Notes: generated by a model not told the origin, from the sequence alone. DNA of 64,000 nucleotides from Nicotiana tabacum (GCF_000715075.1 NC_134082.1:63766466-63830465); one strand, 5' to 3'. Shown: positions 11,049 through 22,793, counted from the stretch's first letter. Program-made: numbers and translations.

Positions 11049-14000
11049 GAGCTGTCGCACCTCCTTTTTGCCGCGCCCGCGGGGCGCGTGGGGAGTTTTC
11101 TCCAATTAAAGGACAGTCGAAACGGGATTTATTTAGTTATTTCAGAGTCGCCACCTGGGAATTTTAAGGCGTCCCAAGTCACCAATTTCAATCCCTGAAT
11201 CGAGGAGAATATGACTCTGCTTATTATTCTGCGAACCAGAAATCCTGAGTAAGGAATTCTGTTAATCCGGAAGAAGGTGTTAGGCATTTCCGAATTCCGT
11301 GGTTCTAGCACGGTCGCTTAACTGTTTTTATTATTGGCTTAATTATCTTGATTTTTATTAAATATATTGATGTTACATGATTTTTGCTACCGCTTATACT
11401 TACTGTGTTTGAGGATCCTTCTTTGAATCGAATTACGCGTACGTATATTCGTGTTTTAAAATAAATGGCGGACTTGTGTCACGCGTACGTGTACACAATA
11501 ACTTTTGATAATATATTTATTGAGCAATCATTTTTCAAAATTGTGTCGATTCAAGAATATTTGTTTTTCTTGAATAGTGAACCGTACATCTTGGGTTTTT
11601 TATGAAATTGATTTAACGCCTTTGGAAAAATCCTTTTATTAAATATTCGTTCGAAATTGCGCGTATGCATAATCCGATTTTTTACTTTTAAAAATATAAT
11701 CAGGGTACGCGAACGTATCCCTAATTGCGCAAAATATTTGTAATGGTTTAGGGATTTTCCACAAATTCTTTATATTTATGTATTTCTTTTATGTGAAAAT
11801 CATGAGAAACTCCTATTTAGAGGACTATAAATTCTTTGAAAAGAATTCGCAATCTATTAAAGGTTGTTCGTCGATTATGATTTCTGAATATAAGTTATAT
11901 TCATTCCAACTATTCAAATTCAAAGAACATAGTAAAAATATGATTATTTTTTTTAACAAATATGTCATATATATATATGCCAAAGAATAAATTGCATATG
12001 AAACTGAAAATAAATGATTCATAAAGGAAGGAAATATTTTCCGAGAATTTTTATTATTTACTTAATGCAAATTCTATTTCTAATTATCATTGATGTAAAG
12101 TGTGGCAATTTATGCTTGTTCATCTCTTCTCATTCTCATATACTCGCTTTTAATCTAATAGGCCTAACTATTTGGTCACTTTGTTTTATGAAGGCAAATA
12201 GGCATCGAGTTTATAGGAAAGGAGTTATTATACAAGTTACTTCAATAAAATTACCTTACATACAGCCTAACTGTATTTCGTAAACATTCATAATGTTTTA
12301 ATATCGTAACAAGATATATCATATCACCTTTCACCAACGCTTATACACACATCTATTATCTTTATAAACATATACCATCAAGACCATCTAAACCTTATTT
12401 AACAATAAGAATTAGTAGTGTAGTTTTCTTGATATTTCTACATTACTCTTTACTTAACTAACAACACCATAAAATTTAAATAATGGCCCACTTTATGCCA
12501 TTGTTTCCTATCTTGACAATCTTAATCACAACCATACTTTAATGAAAATTTAGAAAAATTAACCTTGTTACAACACTTATACAGTCTTCAATAAAAGATA
12601 TTTAATTTACAATCATTCTATTAACATATACTACTTATTTGATCCAGAAAATAAAACTGAGTTTTTAATTAAAGAACTCATATGAATAAAGATAGTATTA
12701 CAATTCAATCTTCATTTTATCCGTCATACTGAATCTCTTTCCAACGTAGAATTTAAAAGGATATGTACCTGGAAATGGAGGTAGAAGAAGTAAGTTTCAG
12801 CAGTTGCAGCAGTAACTAAATCAGCAAAATACCAGTATTCCCACAGATTTAAACAATAATAATACCCAAAGAACCCAGATGCACAGTGATAGCACTCTTT
12901 AGGAAATTTCAGAATTTTTAACTGAACAATGTTATTGAACAAATCCGAACAGACTTACTGAAAAGAAATAATATCAGATTTCAGTTTTCTTTCAGTTTCC
13001 TAAAATCTGCCTTAAACTCTATCTCTCTGTCTGAAAACTGCCCCTAAAAATCTGTTTGCTTCCCTAATTTCACACTCTCTTTTTCTCTTAAAACTCCCTT
13101 TTTTGAGAATCCTCTAAGGTCTCTTCAAGTCTGCCCCTTTTAAGCTGTCCAGCTCTTGTATTTATACAGGGCTGGTTGCACCTTTGTCATGGTGGCTGGA
13201 CCCTTTATCCCTTTAAAAATTAGAAAGTTTCCATTAAAAACTACTTTTTAATACTTTATGTGATCCTAACATGATTTTCAGCAGCCCCATTATCCCTTGT
13301 TCCCCTTTATTACTTAAATTATAGCCATTACATTCCACTTTCAGCCCACTACTATTATCACATTACCCTAGTGTTTCTAACCCAGAAATACCTACTGTGA
13401 TCACTATTATTACTGCCTTAAATGTAAAAATCATAACAGAATTTACAAAACAGATTTAAAAATCTGTTCAAACTTAATTATCAACCTGATTTAACACAGC
13501 TAATACCAATTCTCTTAGGTTCTGGACTGAATCCTAAGAATGTAAACATTCTATCACAATTACATCTAATCATCATTTGTAAACTTGAACTCAAACTTGA
13601 CAATATTACACTGGGTTCAGCATAATAATGCAAACTGAACTTATAATTGAACTAAGATCAAACATACACAGGAGCATTGTCAATATACTGACAATGCCCT
13701 GTTCAGAAAACAACATATACAGCATACATTTGAATTCACTGATTCACAAACAAACATGATTTAATTGACGAGTATTAATCAGTTGACTATTTACAACATT
13801 TGTCAATAATTAGTCTAAAACAATAGAAGCAGACTGTTTTTTTATTAGCATTATCATAAGTGAGAATTCATAATATAACTAATCGACGAACTTAATCGAG
13901 TCGATTACTTACATTATGAACAATCACAACCAATTGAAAACAGTTTCATATTTGACCATATAGACGGGCATGAGACAAAAGTGACAGAATTAATCAAATA

Positions 14001-14143
14001 AAATCATGAAAAATTAACAAGCTATTAAGACAAACAACAACACACGTAGAATACACAAAATAATAGAAAAAATACCTTTGAATCTTCAATTTTAATCCGA
14101 CTCGAACTCAGCTTGGATTTGGATTTTTGTTTGAAATCAAACA

Positions 14144-14189
14144 GACCTTAGTCGAAGTATTTTCCACTGAAAATACTTCGACTAAGGTC
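14144..14189. repeat. Perfect 21-bp inverted repeat with 4-base loop in the Ogre LTR
   Basis: Arms 14144-14164 and 14169-14189 are exact reverse complements separated by cact. It lies in the transcribed leader part of the LTR, so the RNA would form a very stable hairpin. Confidence 0.85.
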
Positions 14190-14760
14190 GATTGAACCTC
14201 AATCTTTACTTAATCTGAACAGAATCCGAAAGTTTGGTAATTTTTTAGGGTTCTTAAATATTCGATTTGGGATTTAACCATTTCTGGTCAGATTCGAGAA
14301 GACCCAAACATGACACAAGGGTGAGGGTAGACTAGGGGTCATTTGGTGTCAACTTAAAACAAATCTGAGCTTGTTCTTGTTTGGTCCGAATCTTCAAAAG
14401 AAGATTCGAGAAACTCGGAACTGATTCGAGCCAAACAAACAACAGATCCATACTCAGGATGACTAGGGGAAGCTATGGTGTTAACTAGGTGCTGATTGGT
14501 TTAGATCAGGTTTTCAGGCCAACCTTCGATTTAAGATTCGAAGGGTTGGGGCCTGATTCGAAGGAATCTAAGGTCATATTCGTGTAGGGGACGTTCAGAG
14601 GGTTCTGGGTTGTCAAGATGGTGACCGGCGGCGTTGATGCCGTCGGGTTTCAGGCGGTGGAATCCTAGGGCGGCTAGGGTTAGGAGTGGGGGTTTGGGGG
14701 ACGATGATGAACAGTGTAGGAGGGGGGGTGTTCAGTTAGGGGCCGGGGTAAGGCTTGGGA

Positions 14761-14768
14761 TTTATATA
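14761..14768 (-). promoter_or_regulatory. TATA box of the Ogre LTR
   Basis: Sense-strand TATATAAA preceded by a C-rich run, about 720 bp into the LTR. Transcription would start near 14730. Two bZIP-type palindromes lie upstream at 14836-14853 and 14970-14987. Confidence 0.65.
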
Positions 14769-14835
14769 GGGGTGGGGTGGATTGGTATCGTCCGTTGGAT
14801 CAAGTAGAATGGATGGCTTGGATCAATCCACTTAA

Positions 14836-14987
14836 CCAAACGACATCGTTTGGTTTAAGTTGGGGGACGGGTTGAACCGGGGTAGTGGGTCGGGTAATGA
14901 TCACGGGTTAGGGTGATGAAATCTTGGCCGTTGGATGGACTTAATCCAACGACCCTTGATGAATGATCACCAAACGACGTCGTTTGG
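14836..14987. promoter_or_regulatory. Paired GACGTC-type palindromes upstream of the Ogre TATA box
   Basis: 14970-14987 is a perfect 18-bp palindrome with a GACGTC core (CCAAACGACGTCGTTTGG). 14836-14853 is the same sequence with one change (GACATC core). GACGTC is the established core of plant bZIP C-box sites. Spacing to the TATA box is about 70 and 200 bp, so these are plausible U3 activator sites. Confidence 0.5.
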
Positions 14988-15486
14988 CGTAGCTGCATTG
15001 AATTGGACCGGACAGGCTATTTTGGATTGGGCTGGGGGGAATTAATTCACTTGGGCCTGGATTTTAATCCAGGTCCAATTTCCTTTCACAATTTATATAT
15101 ATTTTCTAATTTTATTTAAATTATAAAAAATCCTAATAAAAATTATAAAACAATTTTTAACATTACACAAAAATATTAATTACTTCATAACAATTATTTA
15201 ACACATAGTCAAAAACATTAATCACACAGTGGGATATTTAAAATAGAAATAACGCATATATTTTTTTTTATTTAAATTATCTTTTAAAATGCATCGTTAT
15301 ATCCTATATGCATGCAACATGTATTTTATTTTATTTTTCATTTTATCATGACAAAGTAAACATTTACGGACATAAACAAATATTTAACACCACGCAAATT
15401 CAGAAATTACACAGTAAAAGAAATTTATTTTATTTTTGATTTATTTTGGAGTAGTTTTTTCGTAAGGCAAAAATCACGTGCTCACA

Positions 15487-15499
15487 GCTGCCCATCTTT
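15487..15499 (-). other. Polypurine tract of the second Ogre body
   Basis: Sense AAAGATGGGCAGC immediately abuts TGTGAGCAC, the LTR start. It primes plus-strand DNA synthesis in LTR elements. A hairpin with 16-bp arms (three G-T pairs on the + strand) and a 3-base loop follows at 15496-15530. Confidence 0.65.
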
Positions 15500-15604
15500 G
15501 TGCGGAAACTCGAAGAGTTTTCGTGCAAAGATAAAGTGAGCGGAACGAGCGATTTTTGCCCGTTCGAATACTCCGTGGGAAGCATTTTTAGAAAGATTTG
15601 ACCG

Positions 15605-15668
15605 AACCTCTGCTTCAAAGGTTTCCTACATATCCTTGGCTATAAAGGAATCAGGTCAATGTAGTTCG
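15605..15668 (-). other. Two-hairpin motif, copy B (second Ogre 3' UTR)
   Basis: Hairpin II: 15605-15609 (aacct) pairs with 15619-15623 (aggtt). Hairpin I: outer 15626-15631 (ctacat) pairs with 15659-15664 (atgtag); inner 15633-15637 (tcctt) pairs with 15645-15649 (aagga). Compared with copy A, the outer stem carries a paired G-C to A-T replacement. Confidence 0.65.
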
Positions 15669-15770
15669 GGAAGTTTTGGGTAGCTGGGACTACCGTGGGA
15701 CTGTGATGTTACTGCTGCTTCGTGCTGTTTTTACTGCTTGCTGACCTCCTTATTACACCTTACTTTAAAG

Positions 15771-16113
15771 GAAATACAAAATTAAACTAGACTATGGTAC
15801 ATGAATTATAAAATCTTATCTAGAAACCCATAATTATAAAAATTATATATATATATATATAATTTTTACAATTAAGTTATTAAAAAATATGAATAAAAAT
15901 TATTAAAAAACATAAAATTATTAATGATAGTTTGGTACCACTGGGCCTAATGATAGTTTGGTACCACTAGGCCTCAGAAAATCTAGCACGAAAACCATAA
16001 GTATATATATAATTTTTACAATTAAGTTGTTAAAAAATATGAATTTAAATTATAAAAAACACACATAAATTTTAATGATAGTTATTAAAAATTATGAATT
16101 TGCAGTTGACGAC
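15771..16113. other. AT-rich junction with short duplications, Ogre tail to MULE
   Basis: Holds an (AT)n run (15845-15862), a tandem pair of a ~29-bp unit taatgatagtttggtaccact (about 15918-15975), and a repeated block aatttttacaattaag at about 15861 and 16009. A pyrimidine-poor tttgcag at 16099-16105 could be an acceptor before the PMD gene. The MULE terminus should lie here but I cannot fix it. Confidence 0.4.
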
Positions 16114-18681
16114 ATGGATGCACCTATACATCCCGGCCCTCGGACGTCGGAGCTACTACCCCTACAGCCCCAGCATAGATCCGAGCATATATGGGGGGAG
16201 AGTTGCTTACGCAGACTTTTCGGGGCAGGAGAGTGGATTTATTGTGGGAGTTTTTGACTCCTCCCCGCGTTCTACATCCCCGTGTGGTCCATCACCTGGA
16301 GGAGATGGGATTATATAGGATCATTAGCATTGGCCGGATACAGCTCGACTATGCTTTGATCACGGCGTTGATTGAGCGATGGTGACCGGAGACGCACACT
16401 TTCCATCTGCCCATCGGCGAAGCCACCATCACACTCCAGGACGTCGAGATTTTATATGGCCTGTCCACTGATGGCTTGCCAGTTTTACTGCCTGAGAATA
16501 TGAGATATTTTAATCGGGCTTCATATATGGATATGCTACACAGGCTCACGGGCTTCAGGTCCGAGGACCCAGATGTAGCAATTGGGAGCAGTCGTATGCA
16601 GTTGGTCCCCATTAGAGGCCACTTGGTGCAGATCCACGATACTATCACCGACGACTCAGTGGAAGTGGATGTGGAGCAATATACGAGGCTGTTGTTGCTC
16701 CTTGTATTTGGGGGGGTCTTGTTCCCGAACACTTCGGGGAACCTAGTGAGCCTCCGTTTTCTGCATCATTTTGCGGACTTTGTTGATATAGTTAGCTACA
16801 GCTGGGGTGGTGCTGTCCTATCATTTTTGTACAGGCAGATGTGTCAGGCATCCATGGGCACACAGAGAGACGTTTCTGGCTTTCTGCCACTTCTACAGGT
16901 GACAACTTATTCAAATAATATGTCGTTTATTTACAATTCTACCTAGTTATAGTTAATCTTTACGTCAACTTTGTATGTTAGGTTTGGGTGTGGGAGCGAT
17001 TTCTGCAGCTTCGGCCACCTCTACCACAGCTACCGGCTAATGTACATATTCCTGATCTCCCTCTAGCTTGTAGGTGGGTATTGCGTCGTAGACTTGCACG
17101 AGAGTATCATGGCCATCATAATCTCCCCTTCTGTAGGGATGTGTTGGATTTTCTGGAGGACGCACAGGTGAATATCTAACTAAACTTACCAATTATTGTT
17201 TAACTAGGTGTTGCGCATACTAACGGTTTGTGTTATTATTTGATAGTTCATCTGGACGCCGTACAACGAAGAGCTGATAGGTACCCTGCCAGCGTATTGC
17301 ACGCATGGCCGCCATATTTGGAGGGCTTCCGTCCCTCTCACGTGCCTCGATATTGTCGAGCATCATGCCGTAGAGCGAGTATTTTGTCAGTTTGGATTTC
17401 CGCAGCCTATACCGACTCGGCCTGCATGGGATCCTTTACATTATGAGAGGGATGATCGGATGAGGGTGGATGACACACTTATTGATTAGCTGACAGCGCA
17501 GTTGGGTATTTGGGACAGCCGAGGGGACTTGACCCCAGCTCCGCAACACTTTCCTATCGAAGTTTATATGGCATGGTACCGCACTGTTTCCCGACTTTTT
17601 ATCGGGAACCAAGTTCATCAGGTAGATGGTCGGTACGTCTCATACGCCGGGAGACATGAGGCTCTAGTATGTTTTCTCTTATTATCAATTACATTAATAG
17701 TAATTTCGAGTCAAATACGTAGTTTATATTAAAAACTTTTGTGCAGGCGATTGGATTGCATACCGTATATCGTATGGGGCAGCAGATGCAGAGTTATGTC
17801 CACGATCCTGTGATCATGCAAGACTATAGTCGTCGCTTAATGGATGTGGCTGCCCAGACACTGCAGCGAGGCCGATCGGATCAGCGTTTGGCACACCAGC
17901 CAGATTATGTTGACCCAGCCACGTACCAGCGAGGTCGTGGTATGCCACGGGGTGGTGGCCGACGAGCTGCTGCTGCTCCACGACGACCTGCTGGTGTTAG
18001 ACGACGTGGTCGTGGGCGGAGAGGAGGTCCCCAGCAAGGGGGCTTTGAGGCTCATGCTGATGATGTTGCTGCTGATATGGGAGGTGGCATGCATGAGACC
18101 GACATGCCGTCTTACAGCCTTGGCATTTATGACACTCCAGGGACGTCGCAAGTGACCCCATCGGGTCAATTCTTGATCATGGGCTCGGATTTTCAAGGAG
18201 TGGAGTTGGGTAGATATTTCCCTGGCCCGTCTACCACTGATGAGTCTCGACCGTTCCGAGATTTTGATAGTGGGCACCGACTGAGTTATGGCAGCTCATC
18301 ACCTACGCAGGTATGAGTTTATTAGTATTAATTTTATTATTGTTTTTACTATAACTTATTTATTTTCTTTAACTTTATTAATTTACTTTTTTAGGCTTCA
18401 TGCGATGCTGCGACAGATGACTACATTCAGGATCCAGACATGATTATGGTAAGACAATATAAATTTTTGTGAATTGTTATGTAGTTTTCTATACTAAGTT
18501 TGATATTATTATGTAGCCTTCTACTGGACCTGACAGCACCACTGATACATGTCATCCTGTGCCGCATCCGGCCATAAGGAGACGACTTGATGATGATGAT
18601 CCTGATAGCGTACCCGGGCGGCAGGGGATGCGCCTCAGGCCAACGGCTACTTTGAGACACACCGGATGCGGGACACATTGA
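16114..18681 (+). pseudogene. Plant mobile domain (MAIN-like / PP7-long-form-like) gene, six exons, interrupted
   Basis: Transposon-type relative of the Arabidopsis MAIN/MAIL proteins; the molecular role of such copies is unknown. Start at ATG 16114 (MDAPIHPGP). Exons by consensus splice sites: 16114-16898, 16982-17167, 17247-17666, 17747-18310, 18395-18448, 18517-18681. Domain marks: HTFHLPIGEATITLQDV, the LVLFGGVLFPNTS-type block (LLVFGGVLFPNTSGN), CMGTQRDVSGFLPLLQ-type block, LDIVEHHA. Exon 4 carries an Arg/Gly-rich basic stretch (RGRGMPRGGGRR). Lesions: one base missing from the G run at 16193-16198 (frameshift), TGA at 16383-16385, TAG at 17487-17489. Splice sites are preserved. Its 3' end faces the GRF-like ORF. 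Confidence 0.85.
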
Positions 18682-18973
18682 TTCGGTCTTCCATTTTTAT
18701 GTTTTTTTGGTGTAAATAATATTTTTGTATACATTAACAACAATATTTAATCGAATATGACAATTACTTTTTTTAGTTCTCATTTCGTTTTATAGTATTT
18801 GGTATAGTAACACAACAACTTAAACTTAACTTCCACTTAAATTAAAATAAAATTTAGTACAACAAACAAGGAAAACATTACTACAACACAAACACAAACA
18901 TAACAGGCCAACATAATAAAAATACATGAAATATGAAAATGACACTAAACACATACATGCCAATGCTCCATCC

Positions 18974-19435
18974 TCAGTTGTCATTTATTCTTTGCTCCAA
19001 CCACTTAAATCGTTCTTCCATTTGTTCTTTTTCTTCTTCTAACTCTTTCACTCTCGCCTTCACCTCCGCAAGTTCCCGTTTATATTTTTCGTTGCGTTCC
19101 TTGTGTGCTTCACAATTCCATTCTGCTCTCCATTTTTTATCTTCCACCTCCTTCAGTTTCTCCCTCATTTCTGTAATAATTCTATCTCCCTCCTTTTGTA
19201 TTCTATGCTGGTATAACCACATATTATGAAATTCCTGTAATCTATCCCTGTAGCTTTCCTGATAACATGGTTCCTCAGCCCATTCATCAAATCCACAAGA
19301 AGGTTCGTCGGGTTGCTTGTACAATGTGTTCATACAGCACCAATAGCGGCGTTCAGCGTTAGCACCTTCCCACCCACAATCCATCATGCATGGTTTTCCA
19401 CAGAAGTAAATTGGTGGACGACCAGGTTGAGCCAT
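18974..19435 (-). CDS. GRF-zinc-finger-like small protein with C-terminal coiled coil (153 aa)
   Basis: Start at ATG 19435 (MAQPGRPPIYFCGKPC), stop at 18974. The N-terminal half has conserved-looking cysteines and aromatics (CGKPCMMDCGWEG, RRYWCCMN, CGFDEWAEEPC) that resemble the GRF zinc finger, a nucleic-acid-binding fold. The C-terminal half (residues about 75-150) is charged and heptad-like, ending FKWLEQRINDN, consistent with a coiled coil. The frame is intact although both neighbours are broken. GRF-coiled-coil ORFs are frequent beside plant transposases. The family call is from pattern only; it may be non-functional or unexpressed. Confidence 0.55.
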   Translation of the reverse strand: MAQPGRPPIYFCGKPCMMDCGWEGANAERRYWCCMNTLYKQPDEPSCGFDEWAEEPCYQESYRDRLQEFHNMWLYQHRIQKEGDRIITEMREKLKEVEDKKWRAEWNCEAHKERNEKYKRELAEVKARVKELEEEKEQMEERFKWLEQRINDN

Positions 19436-19560
19436 TTGTGAAATATTTGCTTATAATAAAAAACCTTACTTACTTTTAATGAAATATTTCTTGGGGGAAA
19501 TTTTTAGCACACAAAATAACTACAATGACCCCATTATTTATAGGCGAAACAACACACATA

Positions 19561-19708
19561 TAGCGCCATATCTAATGGAGCTATATTAGATAGCGCCATA
19601 TCTAATGGCGCCATATCATGATGTTGACAAGACGACTTTATGTCGGCCGGTCAGCTTTTTCAGTTCGACAAGACAAGACACACATAGCGCCATATATAAT
19701 GGCGCTAT
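19561..19708. repeat. Cluster of three TAGCGCCAT...ATGGCGCTA hairpins (3' side of MULE transposase)
   Basis: Inverted repeats at 19561-19583, 19591-19613 and 19684-19708; the last has perfect 10-bp arms (atagcgccat / atggcgctat) around atata. The same motif in a CCAC...GTGG version recurs at 22974-23183, on the other side of the transposase gene. Confidence 0.75.
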
Positions 19709-19895
19709 ATTTTGCGTATTAAATATCGTGATATCGACAAGACAACACACACATAATAAATATACCGATAATTATATTAAATTATTATTTAAATAGGTAA
19801 AATGGGAAAGTACAAATCATAATTAACAAACAAGAAAATATTATTTCATAAATACTTAAATCGTATACATAACAACTAATTATTACAACATGAAC

Positions 19896-22793
19896 TCATG
19901 GGTAGTTAGGTACAATAGAAGAACACCCGCCCTGAGCTTGATTATTGTTGCCACCCAAAGGACATTTTCTACGGTCGTGGCCTGTTTGCGAGCATATACC
20001 ACATTTGCGCGCATATACGATATCACTAACATCCATTTGGTTCCGTATACGCGTTCTCTTCTGCACCTGTCTTTTACGCAAATAGGACTTGTTACACACC
20101 ATTTTAAATTGTTCTGGGGGCCAGTAATGCTCAGAACCCACTGGCTGCAACTGACCACTATATGTGTTTAGGTATTTGGAAACACTATATTGTTGATCAA
20201 TATAGTTGGTCTCCGCATAACCAACACGTTGAAAACACTTGATGGCATGTGAACAAGGCATGTGGTAGATTGACCATTTCCCATATGAGCATAACCTTGC
20301 AGATTCATTTACAGTATGTACATTATTACCCCGATTATTATGGATAGCGATGCGAACTTCAAAAATACCTCGTTCGTTATCATATTGCAAAAAGGAATGT
20401 CAATGTGCTCGCCGTCTGTATTTCTCTAATCTCTTCATAGGCACTAGCATAAATTCAACACCCCTATCTATCAATTCTGTTGCAGCTGCAGACCATTGCA
20501 CAAACCTCTCCGCCATCTGCTTGAACGACATATGCACCATGGCTTTGACGAGCAATCCTCTTGCCGACTTTAATAACCCGTTGAAGGATTCTGACACGTT
20601 TGTAGTAAGAATTCCCCAGCGTCTGCCACCATCTGCATGCAATGTCCACTTTTCAGGATCATGTCGCATTAACCAACGATATGCTACCTCGTCTTCTTGC
20701 CTGATAGAATCCATATGCCTCCGGAATTTATATTGTTGGTGGTTTGTTGCTGCCATCCACATCAAATCATATAGATCCTTTTTGGGATGTGCCTTCTTGA
20801 AATTGGCCTTAAAGTGCCTCACACAGTAACGGTGGTATGCATAAGGTTCTTGCCAGGCAGGAAGGTTCTCCTCAGAACTTAATATACCCCCATGCCGATC
20901 AGATATTAGACAAATACCTGAACGCTGTTTGACAACGTGCTCTTTCAGGTGGTTCAAAAACATTGTCCACGTCTCTGTGCTTTCATTGGCACAAATAGCA
21001 AAGGCTAGAGGAAATATCTGTCCATTAGCATCCACTGCCACGGCTATCAATAGCTTGATATCGTACTTTCCATAGACACGAGTTCCGTCTATGGATATTA
21101 CGGGCCGGCAATACGGAAACCCATCAATTGCTGGCTTAAATGCCCAGAATACGTAATTGAATATATATTCTGGTTTACCCGGTCTCCGCTCAAGCTTCCA
21201 TTCAATAACTGTTCCGGGGTTAAAGTGCTGCAGTGCAGCCATGTACCTAAGCAGATCCGCAAATGACTTATCCCAGTTACCATAGACTATTTCAAATGCT
21301 CTTTTCCGCCCAAGATATGCCTTTCTTTTAGTAATTGTGTGTCCATATTCCTGGTGGACTACTGTAATGCACTCTTTGATTTTATATCTTATGGAGACTT
21401 CGATGTGCGAAATAAGTACAAGAGATATCAAGTCAATATCCAAGTTGAAGTGATTCCCGTTGAAAGTGTCCATTTAGCATATGTGGGTGGGAATGTATTT
21501 ACCCACTTTCCACATACCTGTCTTCTTCTTCGACGCACGCAACATCTAATTACATGGCCAAAACCACCTGCGGCAAATAGCCTTATATACCATCGGGCTT
21601 GACTCTGATACCTGCATCTCACGACACTCTTTAATATTGTGCATTTTACAAGCCCTGCTTACGCGTGCTTTATCAGGAAAAAGCATCCCCTTTGCAAGCA
21701 CCGTTGGTCTAGACTCATCCCACATTGCTGTCCGGATTTTATCAAAATCCCTTGTGAGAGCTTCCACATCCGGCACGGCTGGCAAGTTATCAATATAAGG
21801 AATCTCCCTTGAATGAAACGACACTTCAGACTCGTACACTTTTCGTCTATGGGGGGCTCTCTTCAAATCGGGTCCTTCCTCCTCGTCCTCTTCATCACCA
21901 TCCTCACGAGCAAATGGTGTCTCGTCTCCCTATTCATCGTCATTGTTATCGTAATCGCTGTTCTCTTCCTCACTCTGTGCATCTGCCAGATCCTGATGTA
22001 ATACGTCATTTTCGGGCAATTGAGTGAGTACGGGTAGTTTAACTTGCTCGTTTTCACTGCACATTTCAACAAAAATATAAGCTACTAAATTAATAAATGC
22101 TTTATATATGGCTATATCATTTCACTTACAAGTCGTAATGTGATGACATTCCATGAGGGACGTTTTCAGTTAGGTGATGACTACCGGATGGGCCACTTGT
22201 AAAATTCATATCCGGCCAATACCCCCTATTAAATAAATGAGCATTAAAATTAATTCAATACGCCAAAAATATACATAATTAACACAAATAAAAATTGAAG
22301 TTTACCACTCTTCTTGTGAATTATGGAAAGCAGGGTATAAATTATTTTCTCGCTGCTCATTCGCCGACGGTGATAAATTTAAATCAAGAAAAAATCTTTC
22401 ATCCGGAACATGTCCGGCAAAAACTGATCCAGAATAACCACCCGATGACTGGGGGTTATCTCTACTACGCACAACCTCATTTTTTGGAATGTCTTCGACC
22501 TTCACGTACATCTCCAAGATTGTGATTACAAGAAATTCCCGGCATTCGTCCGGAGTCCTCAGAAAATCACTCAAAATGTCATCATCGTCGATGTTAAACT
22601 CTGAGTAAAAAACAACCCCTTGCGGCGTAACGGAATACGGATATCTTCCGATTACTTTGAGTATCACTGAACGTTTTCTCACACTCATCTTTTTGCATAA
22701 CAATGATATCAATGTTTCGTACTCCATTGAAAGTGGCAATTTAACATTACACTTAGCAGGTAAACTGTAGCCCACAGAGTTATTCTCCATCAC
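19896..22793 (-). pseudogene. MuDR-type MULE transposase, three exons, interrupted
   Basis: DDE transposase that would cut and paste the MULE. Start at ATG 22793 (MMENNSVGYSL). Exons (sense order): 22793-22306, 22225-22130, 22056-19896, with GT-AG borders that keep frame. Exon 1 is the N-terminal domain; exon 3 opens with a very acidic segment, then the MuDR DNA-binding region (ALTRDFDKIRTAMW, GMLFPDKARVSRAC), the MULE transposase core (ISIDGTRVYGKYDIKLLIAVA, ISDRHGG, YCVRHFKANF), a SWIM zinc finger (CSYGKWSIYHMPCSHAIKC) and a CCHC knuckle (CGICSQTGHDRRKCP). In-frame stops at 21930-21932, 21546-21548, 21474-21476 and 20400-20402 make it a pseudogene. The hairpin clusters lie just outside both ends. 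Confidence 0.9.

Larger units (their letters stand above)
1..15486 (-). mobile_element. Ogre-type Ty3/gypsy retrotransposon (Tat lineage), 3' LTR outside window
   Basis: Minus-strand element in the order LTR, PBS, leader, ORF1, gag, protease, intron, RT-RNaseH-RNaseH-integrase, 3' UTR. Seen directly: an RT with YVDD, a second RNase H with a DGAAN motif, an integrase DDE core, a separate ORF1 upstream of gag, a 4.4-kb LTR and a candidate intron between protease and RT. In established classification, an extra upstream ORF, very long LTRs, the pro/RT intron and the added RNase H together define Ogre elements of the Tat clade. Each of ORF1, gag and pro carries at least one stop or frameshift, so this copy is probably not autonomous. 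The 3' LTR would lie left of base 1. Confidence 0.9.
11053..15486 (-). repeat. Ogre LTR (4.4 kb), shared by two Ogre bodies
   Basis: On the sense strand it begins TGTGAGCACGTG (15486) and ends GGAGGTGCGACA (11053), giving TG...CA ends with imperfect terminal inverted repeats. The PBS lies just left of it, so it is the 5' LTR of the left element. A polypurine tract lies just right of it, so it is also the 3' LTR of a second body. U3 is about 14769-15486 with a TATA box; the rest is a long R-U5 leader. It has no coding capacity; short reading frames inside are noise. Confidence 0.85.
15487..15770 (-). mobile_element. 3' tail of a second Ogre body (truncated)
   Basis: Begins with the sense polypurine tract AAAGATGGGCAGC directly before the LTR start and continues with two-hairpin motif copy B, so this is the 3' UTR of an element whose pol would lie to the right. 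It is cut off before any pol sequence; the right edge is estimated where the sequence turns into AT-rich DNA near the MULE. Confidence 0.65.

Noticed and set aside
11778..12942. Short frames inside the Ogre LTR
   Set aside because: AT-rich noise on both strands with no conserved motif.
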